Positions 44,901 to 59,900 of a stretch of 64,000 nucleotides of DNA are shown here, piece by piece. This DNA is from Acanthaster planci. Lineage: Eukaryota > Echinodermata > Asteroidea > Valvatida > Acanthasteridae. Positions within the stretch are counted from its first letter, which is position 1. Each line of letters starts with the position of its first letter. The DNA is taken from assembly GCF_001949145.1 (NCBI RefSeq), contig NW_019091554.1, positions 285,898-349,897 of the forward strand. The letters are read 5' to 3'. A program made the position numbers and the translations under genes. The notes beneath the pieces were generated by a model, which saw only the letters and a program-made list of their open reading frames with translations, was not told the DNA's origin and ran no database searches.

Positions 44901-47900
44901 TTGGTAGTACTTAAAGACTACATGTAACTGAGGTGAAAACTGCATAAGCTTACGTAGTTTCAACTACTTTACATGTATTGATATAAGATGGAATGAAGTG
45001 GGTAGGCCTACATAAAAGTAATACAGGGTACCGGTATATCAACTCGATGTATACACGTCACTGAAAAGACACATGTGCACTCTAAGATATTGAAAATATT
45101 TCAAGAATTAAAAAAACAAGTGTACAAGATGGGGTACTTCAACTGTAAACTTTACTAAAATGATAAGTTTTAAGAGACGATTCAAAAACATTGTAAGAAG
45201 CAGCGGCCCTTACAATCAGCACTTGGAAGATTATTCCCAAGCCTTTGAGCACTGGTCTGAAATGCCCTGTCATTATAATACACTGTACTTATTGCCCGAA
45301 GTAGAGTGTTACAGGGTCAGATTACCCTCGGCATTTCAGCGAAGACAACGGCACAGAAATCGTGAACACGAACTAGCTCTTCTAAATAATTGGGAGCCGT
45401 ACATGTACGATGTAAAATCTTATACATGTGCATGTTCTTACCAGTATATTCAATTCTATGTTTGACTGGAAGCCAGTGTAGCTCCTTCAGTACCAGGGTG
45501 ATACATGTATATCATACATGTACTTATTGGATCTGGTGACCAAACGAGCAGCTGAATTCTGTATTGCTTGCAATTTCTGAATTTCTTTATCAGGGATACA
45601 TACAAAAGATTGTTGTACATGTAATAGTCAGTCCAGAATGAACATGTAATGAAAGTATGCACCAGCTTTGTGGTAGCTTTAGGATCTAAAAGGGGGCGAA
45701 TTATTCCGATTTTCGAGAGTGCCAACGAGGCATTTTTGAACAAATTAAAGACCTGAGCACACATTGTGCCTTCAAAATCTAAAATAATGCCAACGTCTCA
45801 GACCACGTTAGAAGGGGGTACATGTTCATTACATGTAACATCAGTGATATGCACAATGCACGGGGTACCAGGGCTAACAGTACATGTATCTCAAACAAAC
45901 CTTGATGATTACCAGTACCTCAGTTTTTCTATCATTCAGTACAAGCAAATTGTCTCCCATCCATACACGAAATTCCCCAAACATTGCCCCAAAATATCAG
46001 AGTGCTCGGTACCTCAGCCATGTCAGCATGTGACATGTCATCAACATACATTACATGTACAATGTACATGTACATCATGTACTGCAGACCATAGCGATCT
46101 AAAATACATGTACCCGTATCTCCAGAGGTTCTGTACATAAACTGAAAAGAACAGGTCCATGGACTGACCCCAGGGGAATACCACATTTCAGTGGCTGAAA
46201 TTTTTACCTGTTTGATCCAATGTTATGAACATGTACACTCTAGCTGTGTTCAATCCTGCAGAAATGATTGAAACCAACTCAGAGCAGTGCCCTGAATTCT
46301 GAACCTAGAACACAGTCTATGTTACAAAATGTCATGATCAATCGAGTCAAAAGCTGCCTAGAGATCCAGTAAAACAAATACCTGTACATGTACAACTTGA
46401 TGCCACTGACCAAGGGCAACCAACAGATCATTTTGTACTTTTGTTTTCTTCCGGTAGCATAGAGAGAAGATTTGCAAAGATATGAATTGATTTGAATCTG
46501 TACACAATTTTGAATAATCTTTGACAGGAATGAGAGATTAGATACAGGTCTATAACTACTTACATGTAACTCATTCTGAAGCAGTTTGAGATTCTTCAAA
46601 GCATGCTTACAATCAGCCAGAAAAACCCTGTCAACAATGAAGAGTAACCAATAATTGGGCTCATATGTTTTCACCACGCTTTCAGAATGATACGAGTATG
46701 AGTAGGTAATGGATCAAGCGAACAGAACTTCGGAGGGAGTTTACATAGAGTGTATCAGCTTAAAATAAATTACATAAATAAAAAGGCCTTCTTCCATTGC
46801 TGTCTTCGAAATGACAGCTTGCCTGCAAGAATTATTCCATAGGAGTTTAGTCCCCTAACTGCTCGTATGTATGCATCTGTAAACCAATACTTTTCAACAG
46901 TTTCGTAAATTATATGTGGTCTGTACCGTCAAATACAAACATGACAAACATGTTCATGTATGTACCGGTACCAATGTCAGAAATACATGTAAACTACTGC
47001 ACCAGTAGCCTCTGCCCATTTAATTACAAAATGTAGAGACATCTGTTTTATACTTTACTGTTCTTTTAACTATGACAGTAGACCCTCACATTTCCTCTGT
47101 TTAACAGCATTTTTGAGAATGAAATGATACCATGTGCACATACATGTACATGTACTGAAGCCTACTATCGGTACATGTACAGACCTCATTGTTTATTGCT
47201 CCTGTGCATTGTTCCAACTGATAACATTAGAAACTACAGTACATGTACATGTAATGTGTCCTGGCTCCGAGATCTCCATCCTCTTCTGAGCCAACAAACA
47301 AGAATAAATTTCCATTTGGCTGTCTCCCTCTCTCTCCCCTGCCCTCATGCTCATCATACACAAGATGTTGATGTGAGCTGCATCATTGATTACTGTGTGG
47401 GTGTTTTGAGGTGCATAAACATACCCTGTACATCATGGGTATTATACATGTACATGTACTGGTATATGCCAAGCAAGTACTGTGTACACACAGGTACCTG
47501 GTGCATGTTCATCCAGCATTGTGCAGGGAGATGTTTGAGTACATGTACATGTATGTCTGCTTGTCTATCATCATCGGCACTTATAAAATCAGGTGGTCAG
47601 ATTTTTCCAAAATGAATGAGTTCCAGCAGGTCTGACCAGAAGTTTAATATCTTAACATCCTGAAGTGTAATTTTATGTTTTATGTAGGTGTTGTCTTTTT
47701 CTACAAAGTTTGAGAGAGCCAGAGACAACATCCTTGACCAGGGATGAGGTTAAGATCAGAGGTGTTGAAAAAAATGGAAAATGTCAAAACACTTGTACAG
47801 TACAGGTGCATGTATGTGTATGTACCTACCGGTACATGTACATGTATACGGACAGGTACGTGCATTGGTATTGTACAGTAGTGCAGTTTACATGCTCTTC

Positions 47901-50900
47901 GTTATACAAATACCAAAATATTTCAAGGATGGATTTGCACTGGGGAGATGTAAATTAATTTTGTGTGCCCCTGGAGGCTTGGGAAAAACCACAAGCTTAC
48001 TGGGGTGGGACTCGAACCTACGACCTCCTGCTTACTAGTGTGGACGTCTTAACCACTCGACCACCAAGCTTGCCGGTGTCGGCTGGTTCAAATGAGAACC
48101 AGCCAGCCAAGCCTTCGGAGGCATACACTGAGTAGGCCTATACATTGTTCAAATACACATCGGGCAGGGCAAAAATCCAAAATTAATTCTAAAATACCCC
48201 TTATGTGGGCCTAGCAGTTCACTCGCTCTACATGTTCTAGTACTTGTATCTGGGCCCCTAGGCATATGTTGCCATGGAAACAAAGAGCCAAGGCTAACCA
48301 AATTCTTAGTGTGCCTGGCAGTTGGTTTTTGGTGTGCAGTGTGAGAATGTAAAAGCAGGACAGGATGGAAAAATGACATGTCTACAACTGTAAATCTTAC
48401 ATGGGGGTACACAATCATACCTATGTACATGTAGTGCATGCACAGTACATGCTTTTCTTGATAACCCCAAATGCCCATTTCCACACCCTAAATCTACAAA
48501 TGAGTCAGTGTAGTGTACATGTTTCTTATTGCACTGATGCAAGCTTCAATACACTGCACTATTTAACCAGTTCTACATGTACTGTACCTGTTTGAGACAT
48601 GTTTCTGGGAACCATGCGTGTGTTGCAACTAAAAACATTTTGAGGACATTTTAACGTCCTCACAACTTGTCAAAATTTGAGCCGTATCTGAAGAGGGCTG
48701 CCACAGCTGCAACGACGACTGTTGTCATTGCAGCTTCAAGTGCATATATACTAACTGGTACATGTACATGTGTACGTGATGTGTATAACGGTATTTGCTT
48801 GTAACCCATGTACTGTGCATGAAAGACCTTACCAGCAGACTGGCTCTGTAGACATGCGATTTAGATACCTGGGCTTAACTAGAAATGGTCACTTATTGTT
48901 CCAACATGCTGCACCCTAAATGGATATAAAACCTCTAAAATGCGTGTATCATGTCTGCCTTGATGTAACAGGTGTGTATGCACAGGTACCAGAACATATA
49001 CATGTACATGTACCCTGAATGAGTTATCGGTGTACTGGTATGTAGCCCCATCAGATGTGTCCCCTTAGCTAACCAATACATGGCTTCACGTCTGAGCTAT
49101 TGCATTAAACCCACTCCCGGCGGCCCTCTCGAGCCTAAAGCCCAGCAGTGCGTGCACACTTATGTATCCCTCGGTGTCTGGATGATGCACAGGTATGTAC
49201 ACTCAATGGGGGCCATAACATGGTTGTGGGTGACAAATTGTTTTCCGAAGGGGGCTTCGACATGGAGGGGACACTAAGAGGTACTTGGCGAAATGGGAAG
49301 CACTGAGAAGGGGGAGGCTGCCTTGTTTTAGAATGGGGTCAGAATTAATGGGTACTGGGGCTGTGTTGCACACAGAAATGACAAGGAGCAAACGTTTGCA
49401 TCCAGATCCTGTTTGTCTGTCTGTATCAGTGATACATGTACATGTTTGTCACTGACATGTAGCGGGAGCAGTATACTACATGTACCGATACATGTAAAAG
49501 TATACGAAAAGTATTTTGTTTAGGAGCATCGATGTACAGTATACCTGTATACTGGTACCGGTACATGTACTATCAGGAAATGGCAGACTTAATTCCACTA
49601 GATTTCTGGTAGCAAGCAGAATACGCTGCTGAAGCAACAGGTACATGTACATACAGTGGTCATTTTTAGACCATGTTCAGACATTGCCAGAGAATTTCAA
49701 GGCATACACACTGTACACATACACCTACATGTACATGTTTACCGCTGCACATTTACTTTATTGTACCATGCTGTGCACAGCAGGAGTTTGATGTCTGGAT
49801 TTTTCAGAATTTCAGGAGTACATGTAGACTCCACATTTCCTATTTTTGGAGATGAAAGTCAAAATTTTCAACTTTCCGTCTGTGCACTGCACAAAAAAAT
49901 CCAAATGCAGTGTTTACAAGGTTGACAACCATTTAAAGTACCTAAAAGTCACAAGATTTTAATGTCTACCATTTAACAATAACTCTGTTGGATGTTTGGC
50001 GGATTTCTCCTCATTGGCCAATCTCACCTCTGGCCACAGTCGTACGGGCCTCCATACCGTACTGTCTGCAGCCTGCAAGTCCTGACTTGCATCTGGCTGG
50101 GGCCTCGCAGTGGTTAGTACAAGTACGGTGCATTCATCAAGCTGGCCCAGATTGCATCAAGGGATAGAGGATTCCATCTACAAGTAGGTTGTGTGGGTGA
50201 AGTGGGTGTGAAGAATTATTATTACATGGAGTTATGGAGGGGAGAAATGAGAGCAGTACACAGTTCATAAAGGAGTACTAACCAATAGGAGGATAATATC
50301 AGTCTATTTGTCCCTTTTTTCCCCTCTGTACATGGACCAGTACATTCTCATCTTTTCACTCCTTTGTTGAGGATTGTGCTCTCGAACAGTCTGAGAACTT
50401 TTCAAGTAAACTTTACAAGACACACTTGTGTGTATACAGTGACGTATTTACCTAGTTATTGCACATGATGCGTGGATATGTACAGTAACCATCCATTTAA
50501 TATAGATTTTGAATGTAAATGAAGTGATTTGTCTGTCAATTTATGTGCATGTACGGTATGTATGTACCTGTACATGTCAATTTATAGCAAAAATGTTGTC
50601 CATGTTTATGTACATGTATTCATTTTCAATGCCCACTTTTATTGTAAATTTAACATTGCTAGAAAGTGATTTTGTGGGACCGCGATATGTATTGGTATGC
50701 ATTAATCATTGTTCAATCTTTACAGCATGTACATCTTTAATGTAAATGGACACAGATGTTTATTTAACAGTTTGTTGGTCTTAAGGTTCAATCACCACCT
50801 CCTTCCACCCCCCCCCACTAACAAGTTTTCCACCCAAATGTCTCATGAGCAGATGTACATTGTACCGGTACTGCTACCAGTGCTCTCTTCACTCAAGAAA

Positions 50901-53900
50901 AAGCTTCATGCTTGAATGCACTGGTACAGTGTACACTACATGTACATTGTCAATCCAAAAGCAAGTGGCAAACGAGCAAGCTTTGATCTTTTCTGTTTGT
51001 TCTGTTCTGATTCTCCTGTCTTTGTGTTGATTTATCTGCAAATCATCAACGTTGTGAATGAACATTTCAAGTACAAAGGTTCTCTGCCAAATGTGGTACA
51101 TACACAAAGGTACATGTACATGTTAGATTACAAAATACCGGTAGATTTAAGACTTCAGATACATTTACTCCCAGTTTTGTAAAATTTAAGAAATAAGGAG
51201 AAAATTTCTTGACTGAGTACTTTTGAAGTGCTTTTGTCAATAGAAACTTATTTTTTATTGCACACTGATGGTCTGAAAGCATAGCGTTGCTGGTACTATA
51301 ATTTACAGTCTTACCTTTCTGCATGTACGGGGCACCGGTACCATCAAATGCTCATTTACTTCCGCTTTGTTCCCTCATAACTACTGTGTGTGTAGTTAAA
51401 TACCTGTCAGAGAACTTGGTACCGGTACTTGAACAGTACTCAACTACAACACTGTAAATCATGAAATCGGAATCACCAATGTTCATTTCTGCAGTTTCCT
51501 ATTACACATCCTCTCTTGTTCTTTTTGTCATTTCCCAGAATCCTGTTGCACACACGTGGAGTGAGCCAGGGCATTATCGCAAGAAATTCTGTAATGTTTG
51601 TCGGCGCAAACTGGATGACTCGTTAGCCTTTCGCTGTGAATGTAAGTAACAAATATTAATTTCTCACTCGGGGTGTTATGTTAATGTTTTGTTTGTTTGT
51701 TTTTTTTTCTTTCAGGATCAGACAACTTAGCACTCTGGTGTCATTATCACATTCACAATTTGTCCTTACAATCCCACTTTTGAAAGGAACTGGAGCTTTC
51801 TGAATACACGTACATGTAACTCCAAACTCAAATGCTGATGAGTTGTATTTTTTGTTTTACCAACTCAGTCTTTTCCCACTGCCATTATCCTCGTAACTCC
51901 CAGGTTCCTATTTCCCAACCGAAGTCCAGTAACTCAAATACCATGATCCCTTTTGAGTAACTTGGTTGTTCTGTCTTCTCTTCTTCAACAGTATGTGAAT
52001 ATTATGCCCATGCAACTTGTCTTGACTTCGTCGTTAGTAACTGTGTAAAGTGTGCCGATTATGATGCAAACAGAAATTTAGTAAGTATCTGTTCGTGGCA
52101 TCACATTCATAATTTTCTAGGTAAAAATCTATCATGCCATTCTAGACCACTGTACACATGTGGTTGTGACATGCAGATAAGATCCTGTTATAACATGCCC
52201 ATGTATGTGCCTATTTAAAACATTGTGCACTGGTGTTCAAATTACCCTTGCTAAACTAAAGCAAAGGTCATCAAAAATGAAAAGCAACTTGAAGGCTTTT
52301 GGAACTTTTGGAATAATACAATATTCACAATGATCTTGGCCCTTTTAAACTCTGCCTTGGATTGTTTCCGTAAATAATTTCTGTTTGTTTGTAGAAGAAG
52401 TTATTCCCCGCATGTTGGACTTTTTTTTTATCTAAGCTTCGTGTCCATGTCTTTCACCCCCTGATTTCCACCACAACTTTGAAGCTTTTAGCTCAATATA
52501 TGTAATAATAATCAAGTTCTGCTAGGGAAACCTTGAACTATAGCCTATCAATAATAGCCTATAATAATAATCAAGTTCTGCTAGAGAAACCTTGAACTAT
52601 AGCCTATCAGTGCAATGATGGAAGTATTTTCATGTACTTTTTTTCATGAATATTTTAGGCCTACATGTATGTACCGGTAGGTGTGGTGTCAGTATCAGAA
52701 ATAAAGCTTGAGATACAGATAAAAGCCAAATTTGGAAAAGAACCTTGGAAGTAATAAAAAAGACATAATGAAATGTCACAATGCTGCTTAGTAGAAATTG
52801 TGCTTATAAATTTACAATGTTACTGGTAATTGGTAAGAATCAGTCCACTAGAACCGCTCACAATCGGTATGCATTACATGTACATGGCTTTTACCGGGAA
52901 ATCTATTTTCGTAAGATATTTTAGTCCTTAGCAATCATGTGCTTGGCTCCACCAATTTCCCTCTGTAGCAAAGCTTCCTTGCCCAAATGCACTAATTGGG
53001 TCATGGAGCTCATGCCACCGCAAGAGCCATGTGTCTGCAGTCTGGAGATAATTTGTGAGCGATACGCATAATGAAAATCCTCGTTTATTAACAGTAAAAT
53101 GAAGATGCAGGGTGAGCCCATCCATCGCCAATCAAATAAATCAAAAAGACTGCGCCTGATGTTTCGGCCAACCACATGTACTCAAACAATGTTTGACTTT
53201 TAAATAGAACATTTAATATTGCATAAAAGAAGCAGGTTCTAACGATTAGCCCAGTCTGTCAATCACCCGCGAACTCTGTCTCTCCTTAAAATTGCGAAGA
53301 ACCTGTTTATTTTTGAAAGCAGATTTATTTATTTTTGCCAGACACGTGCTGAGATGGATGTAATTTGTCACTTACTCATGGGAGAAACGATTTAGCATGA
53401 AGCATGAGTGGTAAATGTGGGATCCACCAACCTCAAGACAACACGTACATGTACAATTTGCTTGCTTTCCTTGTGCGACAGTGTGTCGCGCTGTGTTTGC
53501 TCAGAGAAAAAGGATAATAATTTCTGTGTTTGAGGTTAGTTTAGCACAAAACGTTTGCTGACAAGAATCTGCCCATCCCTGAGAGCCAAGAGCACTTGGC
53601 CGTGCCGACTGATTTTCATTCAGACAGGTTTTTTTTTTTGTGTGCATCAGAAGTCACTCGAGGGAATCGAAACGATTGTTACTCTCCAGCAGGTTTGGCC
53701 AAAAACTCTGAGGCAAAATGATTGTGACATTTCGCACAGGTTGATCCACTTTAGTAGTGTTTTAATCAAATGTCGTCAAATATTATGTACTTGTCCTCTT
53801 TGTGATACAGTCTTAATTATCCAGAATTACATGTGTACACACTTACCCTGTACATCATAACTTATTTATTAATTTCATAAAATAAATACATGTACATTTC

Positions 53901-56900
53901 ATAAATGTACAATGTACATGTAAGGTCAAACAAGAAGTTCTCATGCTATTAAAACATTTTTCTTTAAATCAGCTTAGTCAGTCATCGTCCACAGAGACTG
54001 AGTACAGTGCTCAGGGTTGGGTGTCAAACCCACAAACCAGAAACAAATTACCTGACCTGAATCACAATTACCAGTACCCTGAAAATGTTCGGTTCATTTC
54101 ATTGCATAAACTATATCTGTTGTCTGAGACTGTACAGGTACAGTACTGCCTCCAAGTCATTACCAAGCTGAGTACTGGTACATGTACATTCAGCAAAGGA
54201 TTCATGTACAATTTGCCCCTCATACATTGTATTTTGTTCTTGGCCTTTCATAAACTGATAAATAATTCCCTCTCTACGTGTACATGTACAGTAGATGTTG
54301 CGCACTTTAGTTGTGTGTATTTTTCAAGTCTATGCATACAGGTAACATAAAGGTTGTTTATTGGAGAGGGCTACATTTTCTCTGTAATTTTTTTTTTCAG
54401 GAAAAAATGAAATTTACTCATCACTGGAGGGAAGGAAATTTGCCAGCGAACAGTCGATGCGCTTTGTGCAAGAAATCTTGCGTCACTTCAGAGTGTTTGG
54501 CAAGCATGAAATGCGAGTGGTGCTGGACAACTGTGAGTGTATTAGTTTAATCAAATGTGGGAATTATTACATGCATGCATGTCAATTATCAGTTCATTTG
54601 TCAACTCTTTATTATCCAATTTTAGTTATCATTTTAGTTATCATTCAGTCATTTCATTCACTTCGAAATACCAACTCGCCAACGGTCCATTCAGAATGAA
54701 GCACATGTACATTAGTCAACTGTGCTGTACGCTTCTCTTTAACATTTGATAAATCTTTAAAATAAAATTTTAAACGTTTGCATGTACATGTACCAGTAGT
54801 ATGCATCTTTTTTATATAAATTATGTACATGTACTACAGTAGTAATAAGCAGCTCTTTTTGAGGGGGATGTGGTTGAGCAAATGTTTTATTTTTTCCCTT
54901 TCACCAAGGATGCACATTTTAAAATTTCTCTTTCTGGCCTCAAATCCAAATTGTCCTCCTAATGCATTGCAGAGAACAGAGTCCCCCTGTCAACGACCAT
55001 CTGACACAGCCTAAATTTGCATGGTTACCATGGTGACCGGTGTTCAAAATCCCCCTTCTGTCACTCAGTTGGCTGATTAATGAGGACACCCTGTGCGCCT
55101 CTGTACTCAGGATTGGGAATCGTAATCTCATTAGAGGATTTGGTCTTGTAAGCCATGTGTTTTTTTTTTTAACCCTTACATGTATGTGGTCTCAGACTGT
55201 GTTCCTAGCGGTATTTTGTCCTATGTACATGTACAATGTATTTGGATAATTTTTCTACTTCAGTAAATGGAATTACAGACTTGATGTACATGTCCCGGTA
55301 TGTGAGATACAGAATACAATGTACATGTACTGGCATCTTGGTAGCCACATACACATTTCTAATAACATGCTGGAGGGAACTACATGTACCCTGCATGTTT
55401 GTTCGTGCTCAAAAATTTGATCGTAATACTACTTTGTTTTTGTTTTTTATTTTGCAAACTACATGTAGCAATTATTGTTTCTGAACTTGTTTCCTTTCTA
55501 ATGTTGGGGATGTCAGTTCTTGAGCAAATGCATGATATCAGACTTTGTCGTGTAGGGTGATGGGCTAATTTCATGTGCATGTTGGAGCTTCTCTGGCCAT
55601 ATTTTCAGGCTTTGGACTACAACCTGACTGGCATTGATCAATCGTGCTACTGTATGCGTGTAGCAGTACATGTGTACTCTTTTTGTGCTACATGTAAATA
55701 ATCACTTGTGTTCTACAGCTTTTTGTAAAAGTAGCCGTGTAATTTTTGGTGTTTTTTTTTCCTCGACAGGCTCACACAGGGTGTTATAAAAGTTTCTCAT
55801 CTGAGTGCAATCTGGGGCCAATCCGAGACCTAACCATCCCTCCCTATGCTGTCTCCATGCCCGTTCCAAATGCAACAGTCAGAGGGGATGTCACTGCCAA
55901 AGGTCAAGGTGAGTCTGGCCACTTCATTGGTCCCCTTCCTTTACTGCCTTTATTTGACTTGGTCTATTTCTGTCACAATAAATGAAGTATGGTAATTGGT
56001 GGAATTGTTGCAGTCTTGCCTTCTGATTGGTCAATATTGTGTACCTGTACATTCAGTGTAATTTTATTTCATTTGCTACTAGTACAAGTAGCTTACATTT
56101 GTAGTGCAGTGATTGTTGGTTTGACTGTCATGTAATTTTGCATGTGTAAATTTTCACAAAATTTATTAGAATTCCCTTCTTGTACAGTGTTTTCCTTTCA
56201 CGTGTATGTTGTGTCTTTTTGTGGATGTACACATGTTGAATTTCCATTTGTGTTATATACATGTAACAAAAAAACCCTGTAATCTAGAGGGTGAAATTCC
56301 CTTTTCAATGAAAGCGCATCTGAAACCAAAAGATCCAAGATATTTTGTAGTTCACAATCTATCAATTTCTGGTTCAGACTGTTAGTAAGTTATTCAGGTT
56401 TCAGTGAAAGCGCATCTGAAACCAAAAGATCCAAGATATTTTGTAGTTCACAATCATCAATTTCTGGTTCAGACTGTTGTAAGTAAGTTATTAAGGTTTC
56501 ATTTCTGTTGGGATTTATATCAACTGGAAAAAAATCATCGAAATTTGAAGAGAACCTTACAGGTGTATTGTACCTGGTACCAGAAGGATCAGGTGCTGAA
56601 GAGCACACTCAGCCGCAGTTGGAATATTCGATGAGAACGCAGCACCCAACACATGCATGAGCAATATTCATAGACGCAACAGCAGGCAAATCCACCAATT
56701 ATCTTCTTTAATATATTCTCACTGTTGGCTCTCCCCTCTTCCCCTTTTGGGATGCCATTTACCTGTAAATAGCCCAATCCCCACAAGGGGAAAGGGGTTG
56801 GAAGGTCTTGCTAATAAAATTTAAATGTATTACCCCGTATATTCAAGTATGCTGTGAGTGGGAATGTTAATGTACTAGTACATGTATGTACATGTACATA

Positions 56901-59900
56901 CGGTACTGGCACAGTACCAGTAGTTTGAATTTTATTTAAAATAACTGCACATTGTCTCATCGGTTTTACATGTATGCTGTACATGTATATCGACATTCTT
57001 TAGTACACAGGTCTCTAGCACTTCCAAATATGGGGACGTCTGCATGTACATGTTCTGGTTCTGGTAGTGTGGTACTCGTACATGTACATCGCATCATCAA
57101 CAAATCTTTCTAAGCTTTAAAATTAAATTTCATATTGCACATATGTCTAACAGGACAACAGTCATCATCGTCACATACCGCTACATGTATGCGTCGAGTA
57201 TCGTACATCCTCCATTGTCACCGCTGGCACCACTTACCACCAGGATATCCCATGCCTAGTCAAATGTGAAGTTGAAGTGACCCACCTCACTAATTTGGGT
57301 GACTTCCTCATTCTTCTTTTTAGGCCAATATTGCCACTCACACTAAAAAAAAAAGCAGAACAAAGTCAAAACAAATACGGTATCAAAAGTCAGAGCAAGT
57401 TAAGAAATGCTGTAGTTCACCTTCAGATTGTTCTGACTACCAAATATGGCCAAAATTGGTTTATTTGAGAGGAAATTGATTGAAGCCACGTGTAGTACCG
57501 GTAACTTGTACAGTGTACATGTACAAATACTACATGTACAAATACGGTACCTTACGCATGCGCGTACACCGTACACGTACCAATACAAACCGGTACATGT
57601 GCATGTATGCTGTGAAACTCTGTGTGTCCCAATTATTTCAGGCCCTGTCAGCATGATCAACAATGCTCGTGTTCACTGCCTGCACTCTGACTTTGTTCTT
57701 CCTTGCTTCCTCATCCTCATCAGCACCCCGAGGGAAAACCCAATTGTACGTCAGCATCTCCATCTCCTCCAGGACCCATCTTTAAATCTTCTCATCTCTT
57801 CACTTTCCTTTACCCATGTCTGCTTAATCTTTTCATTTATCTCATTCTCTCCCTTGCAAGCCTCTCCTTTTTCTCTCTCTCTCCAGTCCAGCCCCCAGGG
57901 GACAGCAAAATCTGTTTCACTGTCTTTGTCTTTGTTCCAGTCACTGCTCATCATTGCATTTCCTTGTAATTTTACCGTCTTGTACTCTGCCCAATTGTCT
58001 CTTATTTTCCATTTCTCCTTCTGCATGTATTTTACCCTCCAAGGATGCAACCATTCTTCACCTTTTCTGTTAATGAAAGTACCTATATGTACGTAATAAG
58101 ATCCTGAGAATCCTTTATCCATGAGAAATGCGTGTATTAAACGCGATATTTGGATTGAAAATTTAGTTCAACTTTGCAGCCATCATCTTTTTTGCCTTGT
58201 TTTTCTTGGCACATCGTAGTACACATGCGGGCACCAATACATACATGTACATGTATCTTGCTTCCTTTCCTCTGTTGTTCATATCCTCGTTTCACATTTT
58301 GCCTTTCTCCATTTCAATCCAACATTGTCTACCAAGGCTATTATCTGTATCAGATCTATTCCATCTTATTCTGTTATCTCCTTCGTCCATCAGCCTGTAT
58401 CTTAAGTACAATACTATTGGTATCACTGTAGGGTACATGTACATGTACCATTCTGTTTATCTGCTTTCATCTTTCTGTTCTCCATCTCTTCAGTCTTCTC
58501 TGTTACTTTTCCTGTCCTCTGTCTCTGTTACTCATTGTTTTTTTTTTTTCAATTCAATATCAACCGGCTTTCTCCATCTGTTTCTCTCATCCAATTACCC
58601 TTCTTCATGCCTTTTTTTTTGCACTTCAGTGCCTTCCACCTCCGCTACATCATCACTGTTTCTCTCTTTTGTTTTAACTCAATCTTTGTCTCACTCTCTC
58701 ACTTCATCCACCGCCCACTCCCCCTCTTCCTGTCATTATCTCCCCACCCTGTTTTGCCCATCAAACACTTGCCTGTTCCCCTGTATCATACTTGCCTTAT
58801 CTCATTTCCCCATCATAACCCCCCCCTCCCATCTATCTATCTATGGGTAGGTGAGATAGATGGCATTCTATTTATAGCCTCCTTCGTGGCATATTCCATT
58901 TCATGGAGACCCTACCTGATCTGGCAATCCATCGACCCATTCCTACAATGTACTAGCACAGGTACAGACAGAGCTATATATAGCTCAAGCTTGGCCCTCA
59001 CCCAGTACATGTATAACTGTACCAGTACATGTACAGTATGTGTAATATTCATCACACGGATGCAGCATCCAGGGTATTGGCTAATAACATTTGTCAGTGT
59101 GGAGCACCACAGGTTTTTATAAATCTCATGAATAAAAATCACTTAGGCCTAAATGTCAAATTCAAATGACATTGTGCATGTACTTTAAATACATTTTACA
59201 TGTATGTTCACAGTCCTGAATGCTCCAGTTGTTTGGGGATAATTTTTATGTTTTCTTCAAACTCTTTAAAATTGCCAGATTTACTTAAACATAGACAAAC
59301 CCAACATGTACAATTTGAGTACACTTGTACATGTACATACCCGAAAATGTACACGTACAGGATCATTTTTTAAAGATCTAGTTCATTACATATTTTACAA
59401 ATGTGCTACATGTATATATTGCTCTTCAGCTATGCACATGGTACTAGTACATATACATGTATAACATTGCACCGATACTTGTACAGAACGTTATGTCCTG
59501 CGGTTCATGTACACACACATGTTCATACAGCATGTACAGGCTTTGTCAGAAATAATATATATATATTTATTACATATTTATTACATTGCCTTGAACCAAG
59601 ACTTAGTCGTTGTGCCATTGTTGCTGTTGACACTGGTAATGAAATTATGACCCATGGTTTCTGTGAACTGTCCCCAACCAGACCAGGATACAGGTGTCTT
59701 TGTTTTCAGGTTGCCTCCTTTCAAGTTGGACATCTGATGCCATTCATGATACATGTACATGTATGTACACCTGTTAGAGTATTGTGATCAGAAAAATCTG
59801 TTTATTTCAAGAAATGTGAAATTTCCAAAGCTCATTAAGAAACGGAGAAGCCACTTTTCCAGTTTTATCCGAATTTTCAGTTTTTTTAACAGACCCCCCA

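Larger units (their letters stand above)
40310..51538. other. DGK theta intron 2 (11.2 kb)
   Basis: No DGK exon was found. The intron holds a Harbinger-like element, a degenerate TGCC minisatellite, a non-LTR retrotransposon remnant and a SINE head, all listed separately. The stretches 41.6-42.9 kb, 43.7-45.1 kb and 48.3-51.5 kb show only scattered GTACAT palindromes. Confidence 0.55.

Noticed and set aside
52921-53175. 84-codon minus-strand frame in DGK theta intron 4
   Set aside because: No recognisable domain and no fitting splice sites. Noted only as a possible conserved non-coding block.
57152-57250. Possible DGK theta exon 7 after an AACAG acceptor
   Set aside because: The phase fits, but the frame reaches a stop after about 38 codons without resemblance to DGK theta and without a convincing donor.
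57446-58850. Two plus-strand open frames of over 210 codons
   Set aside because: They lie in a pyrimidine-rich tract and encode only Ser/Leu/Phe/Pro-rich low-complexity sequence. No domain or splice logic supports them.
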